DNA of 30,685 nt from Streptomyces sp. WM6386 (GTDB lineage: Bacteria; Actinomycetota; Actinomycetes; Streptomycetales; Streptomycetaceae). The notes under the pieces are model-generated. The model searched no databases, was not told where the DNA came from, and saw only the letters and a list, made by a program, of their open reading frames with translations. Made by a program: the position numbers and the translations under genes. Each line of letters begins with the position of its first letter. The stretch's first letter is position 1. The stretch is taken from NCBI RefSeq assembly GCF_000972385.1, contig NZ_JXTE01000084.1, positions 1-30,685 on the forward strand, read 5' to 3'. Of this stretch, positions 15,635-23,108 are shown piece after piece.

Positions 15635-16543
15635 CTAGCCGCGTCGCAGGGCCGTCTCCAGCGGGAACCGCGTCCCCGTCAGCTCCTCCGACACCGTCCA
15701 CAGCCGCTTCGCCGCCTCCGGGTCGCTCGCCGCCGTGCTTCGGCCGACCAGGGTGGGCGCACCCCGCATCTCCCGGAAACCGTCCGGACCGACGTAGCTG
15801 GCGCCGGGGAGGTCCTGCGTCGCCGCGTACAGGGTGGGCAGCGAGCCCGCCCTGTCGTCCTGGGCCATGAACCTGTTGCCGAACTTCATGAAGAGCCGGG
15901 CCACCGGGCTCGCCGCGTGGCTCTGGAGGTTGGTGGCGGCGTACCCGGGGTGGGCGGCGGTGGCGCGGACCGGGGAGCCCGACTCCGTCAGGCGGCGCTG
16001 GAGCTCCAGGGTGAAGAGGAGGTTCGCGAGCTTCGACTGGGCGTAGGCGCCGGTGGGGCTGTAGTTCGCCGTCCGGTTCAGGTCGGCGAAGTCGATCACT
16101 CCGCTGCCGCCGCGGTGCAGGTCCGAGGAGACGGTGACCACCCGGTCGGTGATGTGCGGGAGCAGCAGGTTCGTCAGCGCGAAGTGCCCCAGGTGGTTCG
16201 TGCCGAACTGCATCTCGAAGCCGTCCCGGGTGCGCTGCTCCGGCAGCATCATCACGCCGGCGTTGTTCACCAGCAGATGCAGTTCGCCCTTCCAGTCCGC
16301 CGCGAACTCCCGTACCGAGGACAGGTCCGCCAGGTCGAGGCGGCGGACCTCCGTGCTGCCGTGCACGGTCGCCGCCGCGGCCCGGCCGCGCTCCGGATCC
16401 CGTACGGCGAACACGACATGCGCGCCCGCCCGGGCCAGCGCCTCCGCCGCCGTGAGGCCGATACCGCTGTTGGCTCCGGTGACCACGGCCGTGCGGCCCG
16501 TGAGGTCAGGGAGGTCGGTCGCGTTCCACTTGTCAGTAGCCAT
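15635..16543 (-). CDS. classical SDR oxidoreductase, retinol-dehydrogenase-like
   Basis: This 302-residue NAD(P)H-dependent reductase has all motifs: TGANSGIG (22-29), NNAGVMM, VVTVSSDLHR and the catalytic YAQSK. The long insert before YAQSK, the FGTNHLGHFALTNLLLP segment and the HPGYAATNLQ segment are typical of the retinol dehydrogenase / protochlorophyllide-reductase-like SDRs common in Streptomyces. Substrate unknown. ATG 16543 falls where transcription is predicted to start, so the mRNA may be leaderless. It is divergent from a TetR gene, with an operator over both -35 elements, so it is the probable target of that regulator. Confidence 0.9.
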   Translation of the reverse strand: MATDKWNATDLPDLTGRTAVVTGANSGIGLTAAEALARAGAHVVFAVRDPERGRAAAATVHGSTEVRRLDLADLSSVREFAADWKGELHLLVNNAGVMMLPEQRTRDGFEMQFGTNHLGHFALTNLLLPHITDRVVTVSSDLHRGGSGVIDFADLNRTANYSPTGAYAQSKLANLLFTLELQRRLTESGSPVRATAAHPGYAATNLQSHAASPVARLFMKFGNRFMAQDDRAGSLPTLYAATQDLPGASYVGPDGFREMRGAPTLVGRSTAASDPEAAKRLWTVSEELTGTRFPLETALRRG

Positions 16544-16549
16544 GGCCTC

Positions 16550-16606
16550 AATGTAGGCGTCGACAACAATGCTGTCAATGACAACAATGCTGGCGCCGAC
16601 TACATC
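16550..16606. promoter_or_regulatory. divergent SDR/TetR promoters sharing an operator
   Basis: Minus strand: TTGACA (16578-16573), 17-base spacer, TACATT (16555-16550). Plus strand: ATGACA (16578-16583), 17-base spacer, TACATC (16601-16606). The two -35 hexamers meet in the perfect palindrome TGTCAATGACA (16573-16583). The 13-mer GACAACAATGCTG is repeated directly at 16562-16574 and 16580-16592. Each -10 lies at start-site distance from its ATG, so both mRNAs look leaderless. Confidence 0.65.
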
Positions 16607-16614
16607 CGGATACG

Positions 16615-17238
16615 ATGGTGCCCATGCCGTCCGAGAAGTCCGAGAGCCGCGAGACCCGCCCCTATCACCACGGAGGCCTCCGCTCCGCCCTGCTCGCGAG
16701 CGCGGAGCGCACCCTGCGCGAGAAGGGGACGGGAGCCCTGTCCCTGCGGGAACTGGCCCGCGACATCGGCGTCAGCCACGCTGCCCCGGGGCGCCACTTC
16801 AAGGACAAGCAGGCCCTGCTCACCGCCCTGGCGCTGGCCGGGTACGAGCAGCTGGCACAGACCCTGGACGCCGCCGACGACCCCGCCCTCCCGCTGGAAC
16901 CGCGACTCGTCGGCCTCGCCCGGGCCTACCTCGGCTTCGCCGTCGAGAACGCCGAGCTCCTGGAGCTCATGTTCGCCCGCAAGCACGACCCCGACGCCTC
17001 CGAGGAGATGGCCGCGGCCGTGGACCGCACGGTGGGTTCACTGGAGCGGATCGTCGCGGACGCCCAGAAGCGCGGGGAGATCATCGAGGGGGACCCCGCC
17101 CATCTCACCCATATGGTGGGTGCCACCCTGCAGGGCACGGCCATCTTCGCGGCCAACGACCGGAGCACCCCGCAGTCCGCTCCCGACGGCGTTCCGCACC
17201 TGGTGCACCTGCTGCTGCACGGCCTCAAGCCCAGGTGA
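16615..17238 (+). CDS. TetR-family transcriptional regulator
   Basis: This 207-residue repressor has an N-terminal DNA-binding domain, with the helix-turn-helix ALSLRELARDIGVSHAAPGR followed by HFKDKQALLTALALAGYEQL. The C-terminal ligand/dimer domain is all-helical and ends HLVHLLLHGLKPR; it resembles the TetR_C_33 (WHG) type. I took ATG 16615, which fits a leaderless transcript; ATG 16624 is an alternative. It most likely represses itself and the divergent SDR gene, with a ligand that may be the SDR substrate. Length and codon use are ordinary. Confidence 0.9.
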   Translation: MVPMPSEKSESRETRPYHHGGLRSALLASAERTLREKGTGALSLRELARDIGVSHAAPGRHFKDKQALLTALALAGYEQLAQTLDAADDPALPLEPRLVGLARAYLGFAVENAELLELMFARKHDPDASEEMAAAVDRTVGSLERIVADAQKRGEIIEGDPAHLTHMVGATLQGTAIFAANDRSTPQSAPDGVPHLVHLLLHGLKPR

Positions 17239-17372
17239 CCCTCGCCCTCCGGCAGTTGTGCGCAACGCGTGTAGATGGTCAAGCCGAGACCATTCGCCGC
17301 CCATCGCCCTGCCATTGATCAGTAACCCCCAACCCCCTTCAGTAAGGCGGAAGTCAGGATTCCACCGCCCAT

Positions 17373-17395
17373 CTTGTTGTCACGTACTCAACAAG
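17373..17395. promoter_or_regulatory. inverted repeat upstream of the sedolisin gene
   Basis: CTTGTTG (17373-17379) and CAACAAG (17389-17395) are perfect seven-base arms with a nine-base spacer, about 100 bases before the start codon. This is operator-like. A second pair, CCACCGG (17422-17428) and CCGGTGG (17437-17443), could fold in the mRNA leader. Otherwise the 254-base gap holds no ORF I can support. Confidence 0.45.
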
Positions 17396-17492
17396 GGGAT
17401 GGTCTACGCGGGTCGCCGCCCCCACCGGGAACCTCACCGGTGGTCCCCCATCGCAGGCCTCTCTGCAACCCCCACTCTCAGGAGGCTGTACG

Positions 17493-18842
17493 TTGCGTAC
17501 GCCCAACACCCCCCGCATATCCGGCAGATCGCGCCGGATCGGCTCGGCCGCCACGGCCACGGCCGCCCTCCTCCTCGCCGGCCTCGGCACCGCCGCCCAC
17601 GCCGACGCGGCCACCCCCACGCCGCACAAGGTGAGCGCCAAGACCGTCGCCGCACAGGTCGCCAAGGCCCATGTGCAGTACGAGAGCGCGTGTGACACGA
17701 CCCCGAAGAAGGGCTACGCCGCCTGCAACGCGCTCCGTGTCACCGGCGGCACCACCGCCTACATGGAGAAGCAGGCCGCGCTCAAGGGCGCGACCCCCAA
17801 GACCGTCAAGCCGAACGCCACCTCGGCCACGCCCACCGGCTACGGCCCGAGCGACCTCCAGGACGCCTACGGCCTGACCAGCGCCTCCTCCTCGAACGGC
17901 GCCGGCGAGACCATCGCCATCGTCGACGCCTACGACGACCCCAACGCCGCCGCGGACCTGGCCACCTACCGCTCCTACTACGGCCTCTCCGCCTGCACCG
18001 TCGCCAACGGCTGCTTCAAGAAGGTCTCCCAGACCGGCTCCACGACCTCCCTCCCCACCGCCGACAGCGGCTGGGCCGGCGAGATCTCCCTCGACCTCGA
18101 CATGGTCTCCGCCATCGCCCCGAACGCGAACATCCTGCTGGTCGAGGCGAAGTCGTCGAGCATGGCCGACCTGGGCACGGCCGTGAACGAGGCCGTCAAG
18201 CTCGGCGCCAAGTTCGTCTCCAACTCCTACGGCGGCTCGGAGTCCTCCAGCGACACGTCGTACGACTCCTCCTACTTCAACCACCCGGGCGTCGCCATCA
18301 CCGTCTCCGCGGGCGACGAGGCCTACGGCGCCGAGTACCCGGCCGGCTCGAAGTACGTGACATCGGTCGGCGGCACCGCCCTCTCCACGTCTTCGAACAC
18401 CCGCGGCTGGACGGAGACGGTCTGGAAGACCAGCAGCACCGAGGGCACCGGCTCCGGCTGCTCCGCGTACGACGCCAAGCCCAGCTGGCAGACCGACACC
18501 GGCTGCACCAAGCGCATGATTTCGGACGTCTCCGCGGTGGCCGACCCGGCCACCGGTGTCTCCGTCTACGACTCCTACGGCTCCGACGGGACCGGCTGGA
18601 ACACCTACGGCGGCACCAGCGCCTCGGCCCCGATCATCGCCTCCGTGTACGCCCTGGCCGGCACGCCGTCCAGCAGCTCCTACCCGGCGCAGTTCCCCTA
18701 CGCGGACACCTCGGCCCTCAACGACGTGACCTCCGGCAACAACGGCAGCTGCACCACGAGCTACTTCTGCACCGCCGGCTCGGGCTACGACGGCCCGACC
18801 GGCCTGGGCACCCCGGCGGGCACGTCCGCCTTCACCGGCTGA
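17493..18842 (+). CDS. secreted sedolisin (S53 family) serine-carboxyl peptidase
   Basis: This is a 449-residue exported protease. It starts at TTG 17493 with AGGAGG at 17480-17485. A long signal peptide with many basic residues (IS GRSRRIGSAATATAALLL...AAHA) covers about 1-38, followed by a pro-segment to about 115. The S53 catalytic set is seen: Glu197 and Asp201 in WAGEISLDLDMV, the oxyanion Asp275 in VSAGDEAYGA, and nucleophile Ser376 in YGGTSASAP. The product is Ser/Thr/Gly-rich. Sedolisins act at acidic pH on extracellular protein. Unlike many family members it has no C-terminal carbohydrate-binding domain. It is monocistronic, with a strong terminator after it. Confidence 0.92.
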   Translation: MRTPNTPRISGRSRRIGSAATATAALLLAGLGTAAHADAATPTPHKVSAKTVAAQVAKAHVQYESACDTTPKKGYAACNALRVTGGTTAYMEKQAALKGATPKTVKPNATSATPTGYGPSDLQDAYGLTSASSSNGAGETIAIVDAYDDPNAAADLATYRSYYGLSACTVANGCFKKVSQTGSTTSLPTADSGWAGEISLDLDMVSAIAPNANILLVEAKSSSMADLGTAVNEAVKLGAKFVSNSYGGSESSSDTSYDSSYFNHPGVAITVSAGDEAYGAEYPAGSKYVTSVGGTALSTSSNTRGWTETVWKTSSTEGTGSGCSAYDAKPSWQTDTGCTKRMISDVSAVADPATGVSVYDSYGSDGTGWNTYGGTSASAPIIASVYALAGTPSSSSYPAQFPYADTSALNDVTSGNNGSCTTSYFCTAGSGYDGPTGLGTPAGTSAFTG

Positions 18843-18922
18843 CACCCCCACACCTCCCCGTGGGGTCACGGGGAAGCCGCCCGCGGGCAGGGGACGTGGG
18901 GTCCCCTGGGCGGCACGGATGA

Positions 18923-18955
18923 GAACGGGCCGAGGCACCCAGCCTCGGCCCGTTC
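18923..18955 (+). terminator. terminator of the sedolisin gene
   Basis: GAACGGGCCGAGGC (18923-18936) pairs perfectly with GCCTCGGCCCGTTC (18942-18955) around ACCCA, a 14-bp stem. A smaller CCCCGTG/CACGGGG stem (18856-18873) lies immediately after the stop. There is no long T-run, as is usual in Streptomyces. Confidence 0.8.
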
Positions 18956-19010
18956 CTCCGTCTCTGGCACCATCACCCCAACAACACCACCACGGGGGAA
19001 ACGAAACAGC

Positions 19011-19295
19011 ATGAAGCGCGCTCTCGCGATCCTGATCACCGTCGCCGCACTCTCCGCGCCACTGACGGCGTGCAGCAGCGAGTCGAAGAACGTCTCCGGC
19101 TCCGTCGTCAGCAAGGACTCTGACTACGAGTGCAAGACGAAGAAGAAGGGCACGAAGAAGTCCCGCAGCTGCCACACCGAGTACGAGCTGACGATCCGCA
19201 CGAAGAGCGGCGACGAGGAAGAGGTCGACGTCAGCAGCAGCGCCTACGACAACTGCGTCGAGGGTGCGAGCTATCCGAAGTGCACCACACGCTGA
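19011..19295 (+). CDS. small lysine-rich lipoprotein, function unknown
   Basis: This is a 94-residue predicted lipoprotein. The signal peptide MKRALAILITVAALSAPLTAC ends in lipobox LTAC, so Cys21 would be acylated. The mature part is short and charged, with a KTKKKGTKKSRSCHTEYELT basic patch and an acidic KSGDEEEVDVSSS stretch. Paired cysteines (YEC, SCH, NCV, KCT) could form two disulfides. GGGGGAAACG upstream can serve as the ribosome site. I do not recognise a family beyond small Streptomyces lipoproteins. It is a single gene between the sedolisin terminator and a gene remnant. Confidence 0.75.
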   Translation: MKRALAILITVAALSAPLTACSSESKNVSGSVVSKDSDYECKTKKKGTKKSRSCHTEYELTIRTKSGDEEEVDVSSSAYDNCVEGASYPKCTTR

Positions 19296-19407
19296 CGAAA
19301 CCGTCCGCATCCACACCGCCGACACCACCGTCACCACCGACCAAGCCAAGTGGGATGCCTTCGTACTCGGCGTAAAGGCAGGCGAGTTCGACCACTTCAC
19401 CAAGTGA
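19294..19407 (+). pseudogene. DUF397 C-terminal remnant
   Basis: In frame from 19294, the 37 codons before TGA 19405-19407 read ...VTTDQAKWDAFVLGVKAGEF and DHFTK. This matches the end of DUF397 proteins (typically ...W.AFl.GVkaGEFd). No start codon, ribosome site or N-terminal half is present, and the lipoprotein gene runs up to its first base in another frame. DUF397 genes normally accompany XRE-type regulators; none is here. It is a fossil of a lost gene, which marks this interval as rearranged. Confidence 0.55.
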
Positions 19408-19479
19408 GCCAGACCCCGACCGTCCCACAACTCCCTAGCCGCACCGGCAGTTGACTACCTAGCATCGGATGTCGATCCA

Positions 19480-20149
19480 GTGCACCGGGGGGCCTGGCGT
19501 GACGTTGGTGATGGCGGTGGCGGCCGCATGCTGCGCCAACTCCACCACGGCAAGCGCACCGTGCCCGGCGCACTGCTCACGTCGGAACGCGCCGACGGCG
19601 ACAGCCTGGGAGCCCTGCTGCGCTACGCGGCCTGGCGTCCACCATGGAGCCTGCGGCTCGTCCTGCGCTACGTCAGCCTGCGGCGCTCCTTGCTGTACGC
19701 CGCCGCGTCGGCGCCGCCCGAGGACACCGAGGAACTGCGGCGGGTGGTCGCGGGGATCACGGCGCGGATGGACGCGTCCGACAATCAGCACACCTGGCAG
19801 ACCTTGGACATCCGCGCCTGGCTGAAGACTGCTCGAAGGGACCGCCGTTCCCGGGAGCGGTGGCTGCTGCTGATCCCGTGCGTGCTCATGCTCCCCGCGC
19901 TGTTGTTCCTGGTTGTCGGTTCGTTCACCTCCACCGCGGGCCTCCAGGAGTTCTTCAGCACCGGCGCCGGGCCGAAGATCCTCATGGGCTTCGGCATAGC
20001 CGCCCTGGCCTGGATCGCCTACCAGCTCACCACCCTGCTACGCACCTGGCGACTGGCGTCGGCCCAACCGCTGGGGGAAGCGCTGGCGGCCCACCGCTTC
20101 CGCCTCGGAACCGCACTGGGCGCCGCGACCACCGGCGTACTCCTTCTCT
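19480..20149 (+). pseudogene. membrane (pre-toxin) half of a frameshifted CdiA-type toxin gene
   Basis: This frame starts at GTG 19480 or, more conservatively, ATG 19528 (neither has a strong ribosome site). It encodes a roughly 100-residue soluble segment rich in Leu/Arg, then two membrane helices (LLLIPCVLMLPALLFLVVGS and ILMGFGIAALAWIAYQLTTL) and the beginning of a third (GTALGAATTGVLLL). At about 20149 sensible protein stops and becomes Arg/Pro-rich noise. The sensible reading resumes in the +1 frame (see next entry), so the product was once one chain of about 440 residues. One extra base (the T of CTCTGGG) would explain it. Sequencing error cannot be excluded. Confidence 0.65.
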
Positions 20150-20851
20150 GGGCGCGGGCTGGGCGCCGCGGGCCCCGATGGCAGAGCCATCCGCACGCTC
20201 CACCTCCTCGACGCCCTGAACACCTTCCTGGTCTACCTCGGCTTCGCCCTTCTCCTGCTCTCCCTGCTCGCCCTGTTCCCTCCCGGCGGCCTCGCCCTCG
20301 CCGGCGGCGGAGCGATCGGCGCCCTCACCGCCGAGGCCGCCCTCAACGCCGGCCTCCTCGGCACGGCCGGGATCGTCCTGATGGGGCTGGGCGCCTCCAA
20401 CGGCGGAGGTGATGGCAGCGACGGCACGCCGGCCGAGTCGGGATCCGGCTCCCCCCAGGGGTCTCCGGCGAAGCGTGGTTCCATCGACGAGACCGAGAAG
20501 CAGTTCAGCCCGAAAGAACGTCGAATAGCCGAGTATCTGGAGGCTGAAGGCAAGCACGTCAAGTCAGTCAAGGAGTCGACGGTCGAAGGCGAGAAGCGGC
20601 CGGACTCGCTTGTGGACGGCGTGCCCACCGAGTTCAAGACCCTTGACCCGAAGGCATCGCCGAATGCCATCAAGAACACTCTGAACACGGCCAAGAAGCA
20701 GGCACGTGATGCCGTGGTGGACGCCCGGCCGAGCGAGTTGGGCGAGACCGAGGCCCGACAATCCCTTGAGCGTTTCCTGCGCAATAATCCGCCAGGGCGG
20801 ATGAACTCGATCCGGATCATCGGAAACGGTTACACCATCACCTGGCCCTAG
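20150..20851 (+). pseudogene. CdiA C-terminal nuclease toxin, displaced to the +1 frame
   Basis: The continuation after the frameshift has two further hydrophobic segments (LVYLGFALLLLSLLALFPPG and a Gly/Ala-rich hairpin ending in IVLMGLG), then a Gly/Ser linker. The C-terminal ~125 residues resemble the CdiA C-terminal tRNase domain. The core GEKRPDSLVDGVPTEFKTL has a D...ExK pattern like PD-(D/E)XK nucleases, and it ends NSIRIIGNGYTITWP. An internal ATG at 20381 could still express the toxic domain alone. The presence of an apparently intact immunity gene directly after it (stop TAG overlaps that gene's ribosome site) supports the toxin call. GC content drops here, a sign of transfer. Confidence 0.68.
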
Positions 20852-20859
20852 GAGCACCC

Positions 20860-21261
20860 GTGAGTGAATATCACTACGTATTTGTCCATCCTGGTCAGCC
20901 CCAGGACCAACTCATCTCGGACCTTTCATGGGCGTGCGGAATCCAGCTGCAGCCGACCGAGAGCGAATTCATCGACTATGCGGCGAATCTGGGATACGCG
21001 GCAGTCGAGGTGGAGTTCTCCCATGACTATGAAGAGGACCAGGGGATGCCTTTCGAGCGGTACCAGTCTCTTTTCACGGTACGCGACTTCGACTCGAACA
21101 TCCCCAGACAAGAGGGGCTCGCCCGCCAGATCTTCGCTCGCTTGGCATCACTCGGGAGGTATTCCCTCCTGCTCACATTGGACTTGCAGCAGTTCATCGA
21201 TGCGACGCCACCCATTCCAGGAACAGGAGCAGGAGCAGGAACAGGCAGCGATCGGAATTGA
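20860..21261 (+). CDS. probable immunity protein for the CdiA-type toxin
   Basis: This is a 133-residue acidic cytoplasmic protein. It starts at GTG 20860, and its ribosome site TAGGAG overlaps the toxin stop codon, so translation is coupled. It has no signal peptide or membrane helix. It contains many Asp/Glu (FSHDYEEDQG) and Tyr residues, as is common for inhibitors of nucleases. Codon use is less GC-rich than in the neighbours (e.g. GAATATCACTACGTATTTGT near the start). The C-terminal GTGAGAGTGSDRN comes from four tandem GGARCA hexamers (21220-21243) and looks like slippage. The role is inferred from position; I recognise no named immunity family. Confidence 0.65.
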   Translation: MSEYHYVFVHPGQPQDQLISDLSWACGIQLQPTESEFIDYAANLGYAAVEVEFSHDYEEDQGMPFERYQSLFTVRDFDSNIPRQEGLARQIFARLASLGRYSLLLTLDLQQFIDATPPIPGTGAGAGTGSDRN

Positions 21262-21285
21262 ACTGAGCGCTTCCGTGAACCCGGG

Positions 21286-21320
21286 CACGGGTAGTCGTCT
21301 ACGACGACGAAGAGCCCGTG
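21286..21320 (+). terminator. candidate terminator after the immunity gene
   Basis: Nested inverted repeats: outer CACGGG/CCCGTG (21286-21291 and 21315-21320), inner GTCGTC/GACGAC (21294-21299 and 21303-21308), starting 25 bases after the stop. There is no T-tract. The rest of the 21321-21803 gap shows no supported gene, only the short repeats noted at 21551 and 21684. Confidence 0.4.
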
Positions 21321-21550
21321 TATCGCGCGCGTCGATGCCGTGGAGGGACCGATCCAGCGGCTGCCCGGAGCCCACGTCATGCGGATCGCGGAAGTGGCCG
21401 GGGAGCTGAAGATCCCTACCCCGCTGGGACCGGCGGCCGGAGCCCCTGCCCTGGTGATGAGACCCTCACCGGTTGACGCTCCGTCACCAGCCGCGCCCCG
21501 ACGGGCCATGAGGCCCACGGACGAAGCCGGGTAGCCTTCACCCGCAGAAC

Positions 21551-21572
21551 AGGGGTGCAATAGGGGTGCCAC
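21551..21572. repeat. tandem 11-bp direct repeat
   Basis: AGGGGTGCAAT is followed directly by AGGGGTGCCAC. The 11-base period resembles sites for regulators that bind one face of DNA, such as PhoP, but the bases do not match a PHO box well. A palindrome TTCGTACGAA lies 112 bases further on (21684-21693). Both are in the spacer upstream of the cmd operon. Confidence 0.3.
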
Positions 21573-21803
21573 CAGCACACCAGATCCCAAGAAGAGGTCA
21601 ACGACGGAACCACACGAAGGTTCCGCTCCGGCCTCATTGCCCGGCGTGACCTGCCGTGATACACAGAGTGACCGGACAGTGCATTCGTACGAAACCCGCC
21701 AATCAATGACGCCAAGTCGACATCCGGCAGCAGAATTGTCGGCGAGAATGATGCCTGACCTCTGCGCACCTGCAGGGGGAAGCGGAACTACCCACCAGGG
21801 GCG

Positions 21804-22121
21804 GTGACTTACATGCTCTTTGCGGCCGACAAGGGAGACATCAACACCATCATCGGCGGGATCGCTCCGGACTGGGGCCCCTTCGGGGCGCTGGGCACGG
21901 AAGCGAAGACGATGATCCAGGTCGTCATGGCGGTCGCCATCATGCTCTGCCTCGGCATCGCCATCTGGGGCGCCGCGAAGCAACGCATCGGCGCGACGGC
22001 CCTCCGTGACACCTTCAGCGCGGAACAGGGCAAGGGCCTGATCATCGCCGGCCTCACCGGAGTCTTCATCATCGGCTCACTCGGCACGCTGTTCACCATC
22101 GTGTACGGCATGGCCGTCTAG
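21804..22121 (+). CDS. cmdF: CmdF-like small two-helix membrane protein (VirB2-like topology)
   Basis: This is a 105-residue membrane protein at the head of the six-gene operon. I kept GTG 21804; ATG 21813 is possible. There are two hydrophobic helices (IQVVMAVAIMLCLGIAIWGA near 37-56 and LIIAGLTGVFIIGSLGTLFT near 80-99), joined by a short basic loop with AAKQRIGATALRDTFSAEQG. This size and hairpin topology is that of VirB2/TrbC-type subunits of type IV secretion systems, but sequence similarity is not decisive. The S. coelicolor counterpart (SCO4131) is one of five membrane proteins whose loss disturbs sporulation and chromosome segregation. The symbol is assigned by gene order. Confidence 0.78.
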   Translation: MTYMLFAADKGDINTIIGGIAPDWGPFGALGTEAKTMIQVVMAVAIMLCLGIAIWGAAKQRIGATALRDTFSAEQGKGLIIAGLTGVFIIGSLGTLFTIVYGMAV

Positions 22122-22212
22122 CAGGCGTTCCTCCAGTCCCCGGGCACGCCCGGCCCCCACCCCTCCACCCCACCCGCCCGTCGTGCCCACCGACTGAGGT
22201 TGCGTTTCCCTG

Positions 22213-22311
22213 ATGCCGAGTCACCACACCGCGCCCGCGCAGGAACCAGCACGGCTACCGTCGTACTCCTACGTGTTTCCGCACGACGTCGAGGGGGCGT
22301 ACGCGGCATGA
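22213..22311 (+). CDS. 32-residue ORF coupled to cmdE by ATGA overlap
   Basis: ATG 22213 opens a frame ending at TGA 22309-22311, which overlaps the cmdE ATG at 22308. The peptide begins MPSHHTAPAQEPARLPSYSY and ends DVEGAYAA. GAGG at 22196-22199 is rather far upstream. The exact four-base overlap is typical of coupled genes, so it may be a real small protein or leader. It could also be chance. I recognise no homologue. Confidence 0.4.
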   Translation: MPSHHTAPAQEPARLPSYSYVFPHDVEGAYAA

Positions 22312-23108
22312 GTCCCGGTGACGAACACGAGCCCTCCGGCGGCTACGGAGGCTCCGGCCAGACCCGCACGCGCATGCCGGACGACGTGTACGGCGGCGCG
22401 CGTCCCCGCGCCCGCTCCTCGTCACGCAGCCTGGTCACGGTGGTCGGCGTAGTCGTCCTCCTCATCGCCGCGATCGCCTTCGCGAACCGCGGAGGAGAAG
22501 ACTCCGCATCGAACACCGGGGCCAGCGACAAGCCCGAGGCGGCAAGCACGGCGGCAAGCGGGACGAAGCCGGTGGCTGCGGGGTTCGCACATGACGAACA
22601 GGGGGCTCAGAGTGCGGCGGCGAATTACGCGGTGTCGCTGGTCTCGGCCGACATCCTCAAGCCGACCCAGCGAGCCGGGATCCTGCGGCAGGTCTTCGTC
22701 ACCGACAAGCAGGCCGAACTCTCGGCCAAGTTCGACAAGGCCTACTCCAACGAGTTCCTGAGCAGCATCGGCCTGGACGAGAACGGCAACGCGACCAAGG
22801 GCCAGACCTACGTCTCACGGACCGTGCCGATCGGCACCAAGGTCTCGAACTACACGGACACCTCGGCGACCGCCGAGGTGTGGTGCACCGGCCTGTACGG
22901 CACCGCTGGCGACGCCTCGACCAATCCCGTCACCAGCGACTGGTTCACCATGACCCTCCAACTGCGCTGGGCCGACGGCGACTGGAAGGTCGACAGCTTC
23001 TCCCAGAAGGACGGCCCCGCCCCGGTCCCCGGGGACAACAAGGCGTCCAGCGCCGACGACATGGCGAAGGCCGTCGAGGAGTACGGAGGGTTCTCTTATG
23101 CCCGGTAG
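22308..23108 (+). CDS. cmdE: CmdE-like single-helix membrane protein (VirB8/TcpC-like)
   Basis: This is a 266-residue bitopic protein. I chose ATG 22308, with GAGGGGG at 22290-22296; the frame is open to 22200 but that extension has no ribosome site. A cytoplasmic Gly/Arg-rich N-terminus (1-40) is followed by one membrane helix at about 41-59 (SLVTVVGVVVLLIAAIAFAN), a Ser/Ala linker and an external domain of about 170 residues. That domain contains AANYAVSLVSADILKPTQRA and ends SADDMAKAVEEYGGFSYAR. The layout, and the strand-rich end (TMTLQLRWADGDWKVDSF), fit the NTF2-like fold of VirB8/TcpC conjugation proteins. It overlaps the next gene by 11 bases. Confidence 0.82.
   Translation: MSPGDEHEPSGGYGGSGQTRTRMPDDVYGGARPRARSSSRSLVTVVGVVVLLIAAIAFANRGGEDSASNTGASDKPEAASTAASGTKPVAAGFAHDEQGAQSAAANYAVSLVSADILKPTQRAGILRQVFVTDKQAELSAKFDKAYSNEFLSSIGLDENGNATKGQTYVSRTVPIGTKVSNYTDTSATAEVWCTGLYGTAGDASTNPVTSDWFTMTLQLRWADGDWKVDSFSQKDGPAPVPGDNKASSADDMAKAVEEYGGFSYAR

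Noticed and set aside
15533..17695. 720-codon plus-strand frame covering the SDR/TetR region
   Set aside because: It crosses a divergent promoter region and antisense or off-frame parts of two complete genes; no domain is visible.
17478..19430. 650-codon minus-strand frame opposite the sedolisin gene
   Set aside because: It spans a terminator and two good genes, and the sequence is Gly/Val/Arg-rich noise.
21220..21243. Hexamer array GGARCA as a CRISPR-like or regulatory repeat
   Set aside because: Only four 6-base units inside the end of a coding frame; replication slippage is sufficient.
21340..21534. 64-codon ORF in the spacer before cmdF (and a D/E-rich frame upstream at 21290-21340)
   Set aside because: No ribosome site, Pro/Ala-rich composition, and the upstream acidic stretch comes from a hairpin repeat; not enough to call a gene or remnant.
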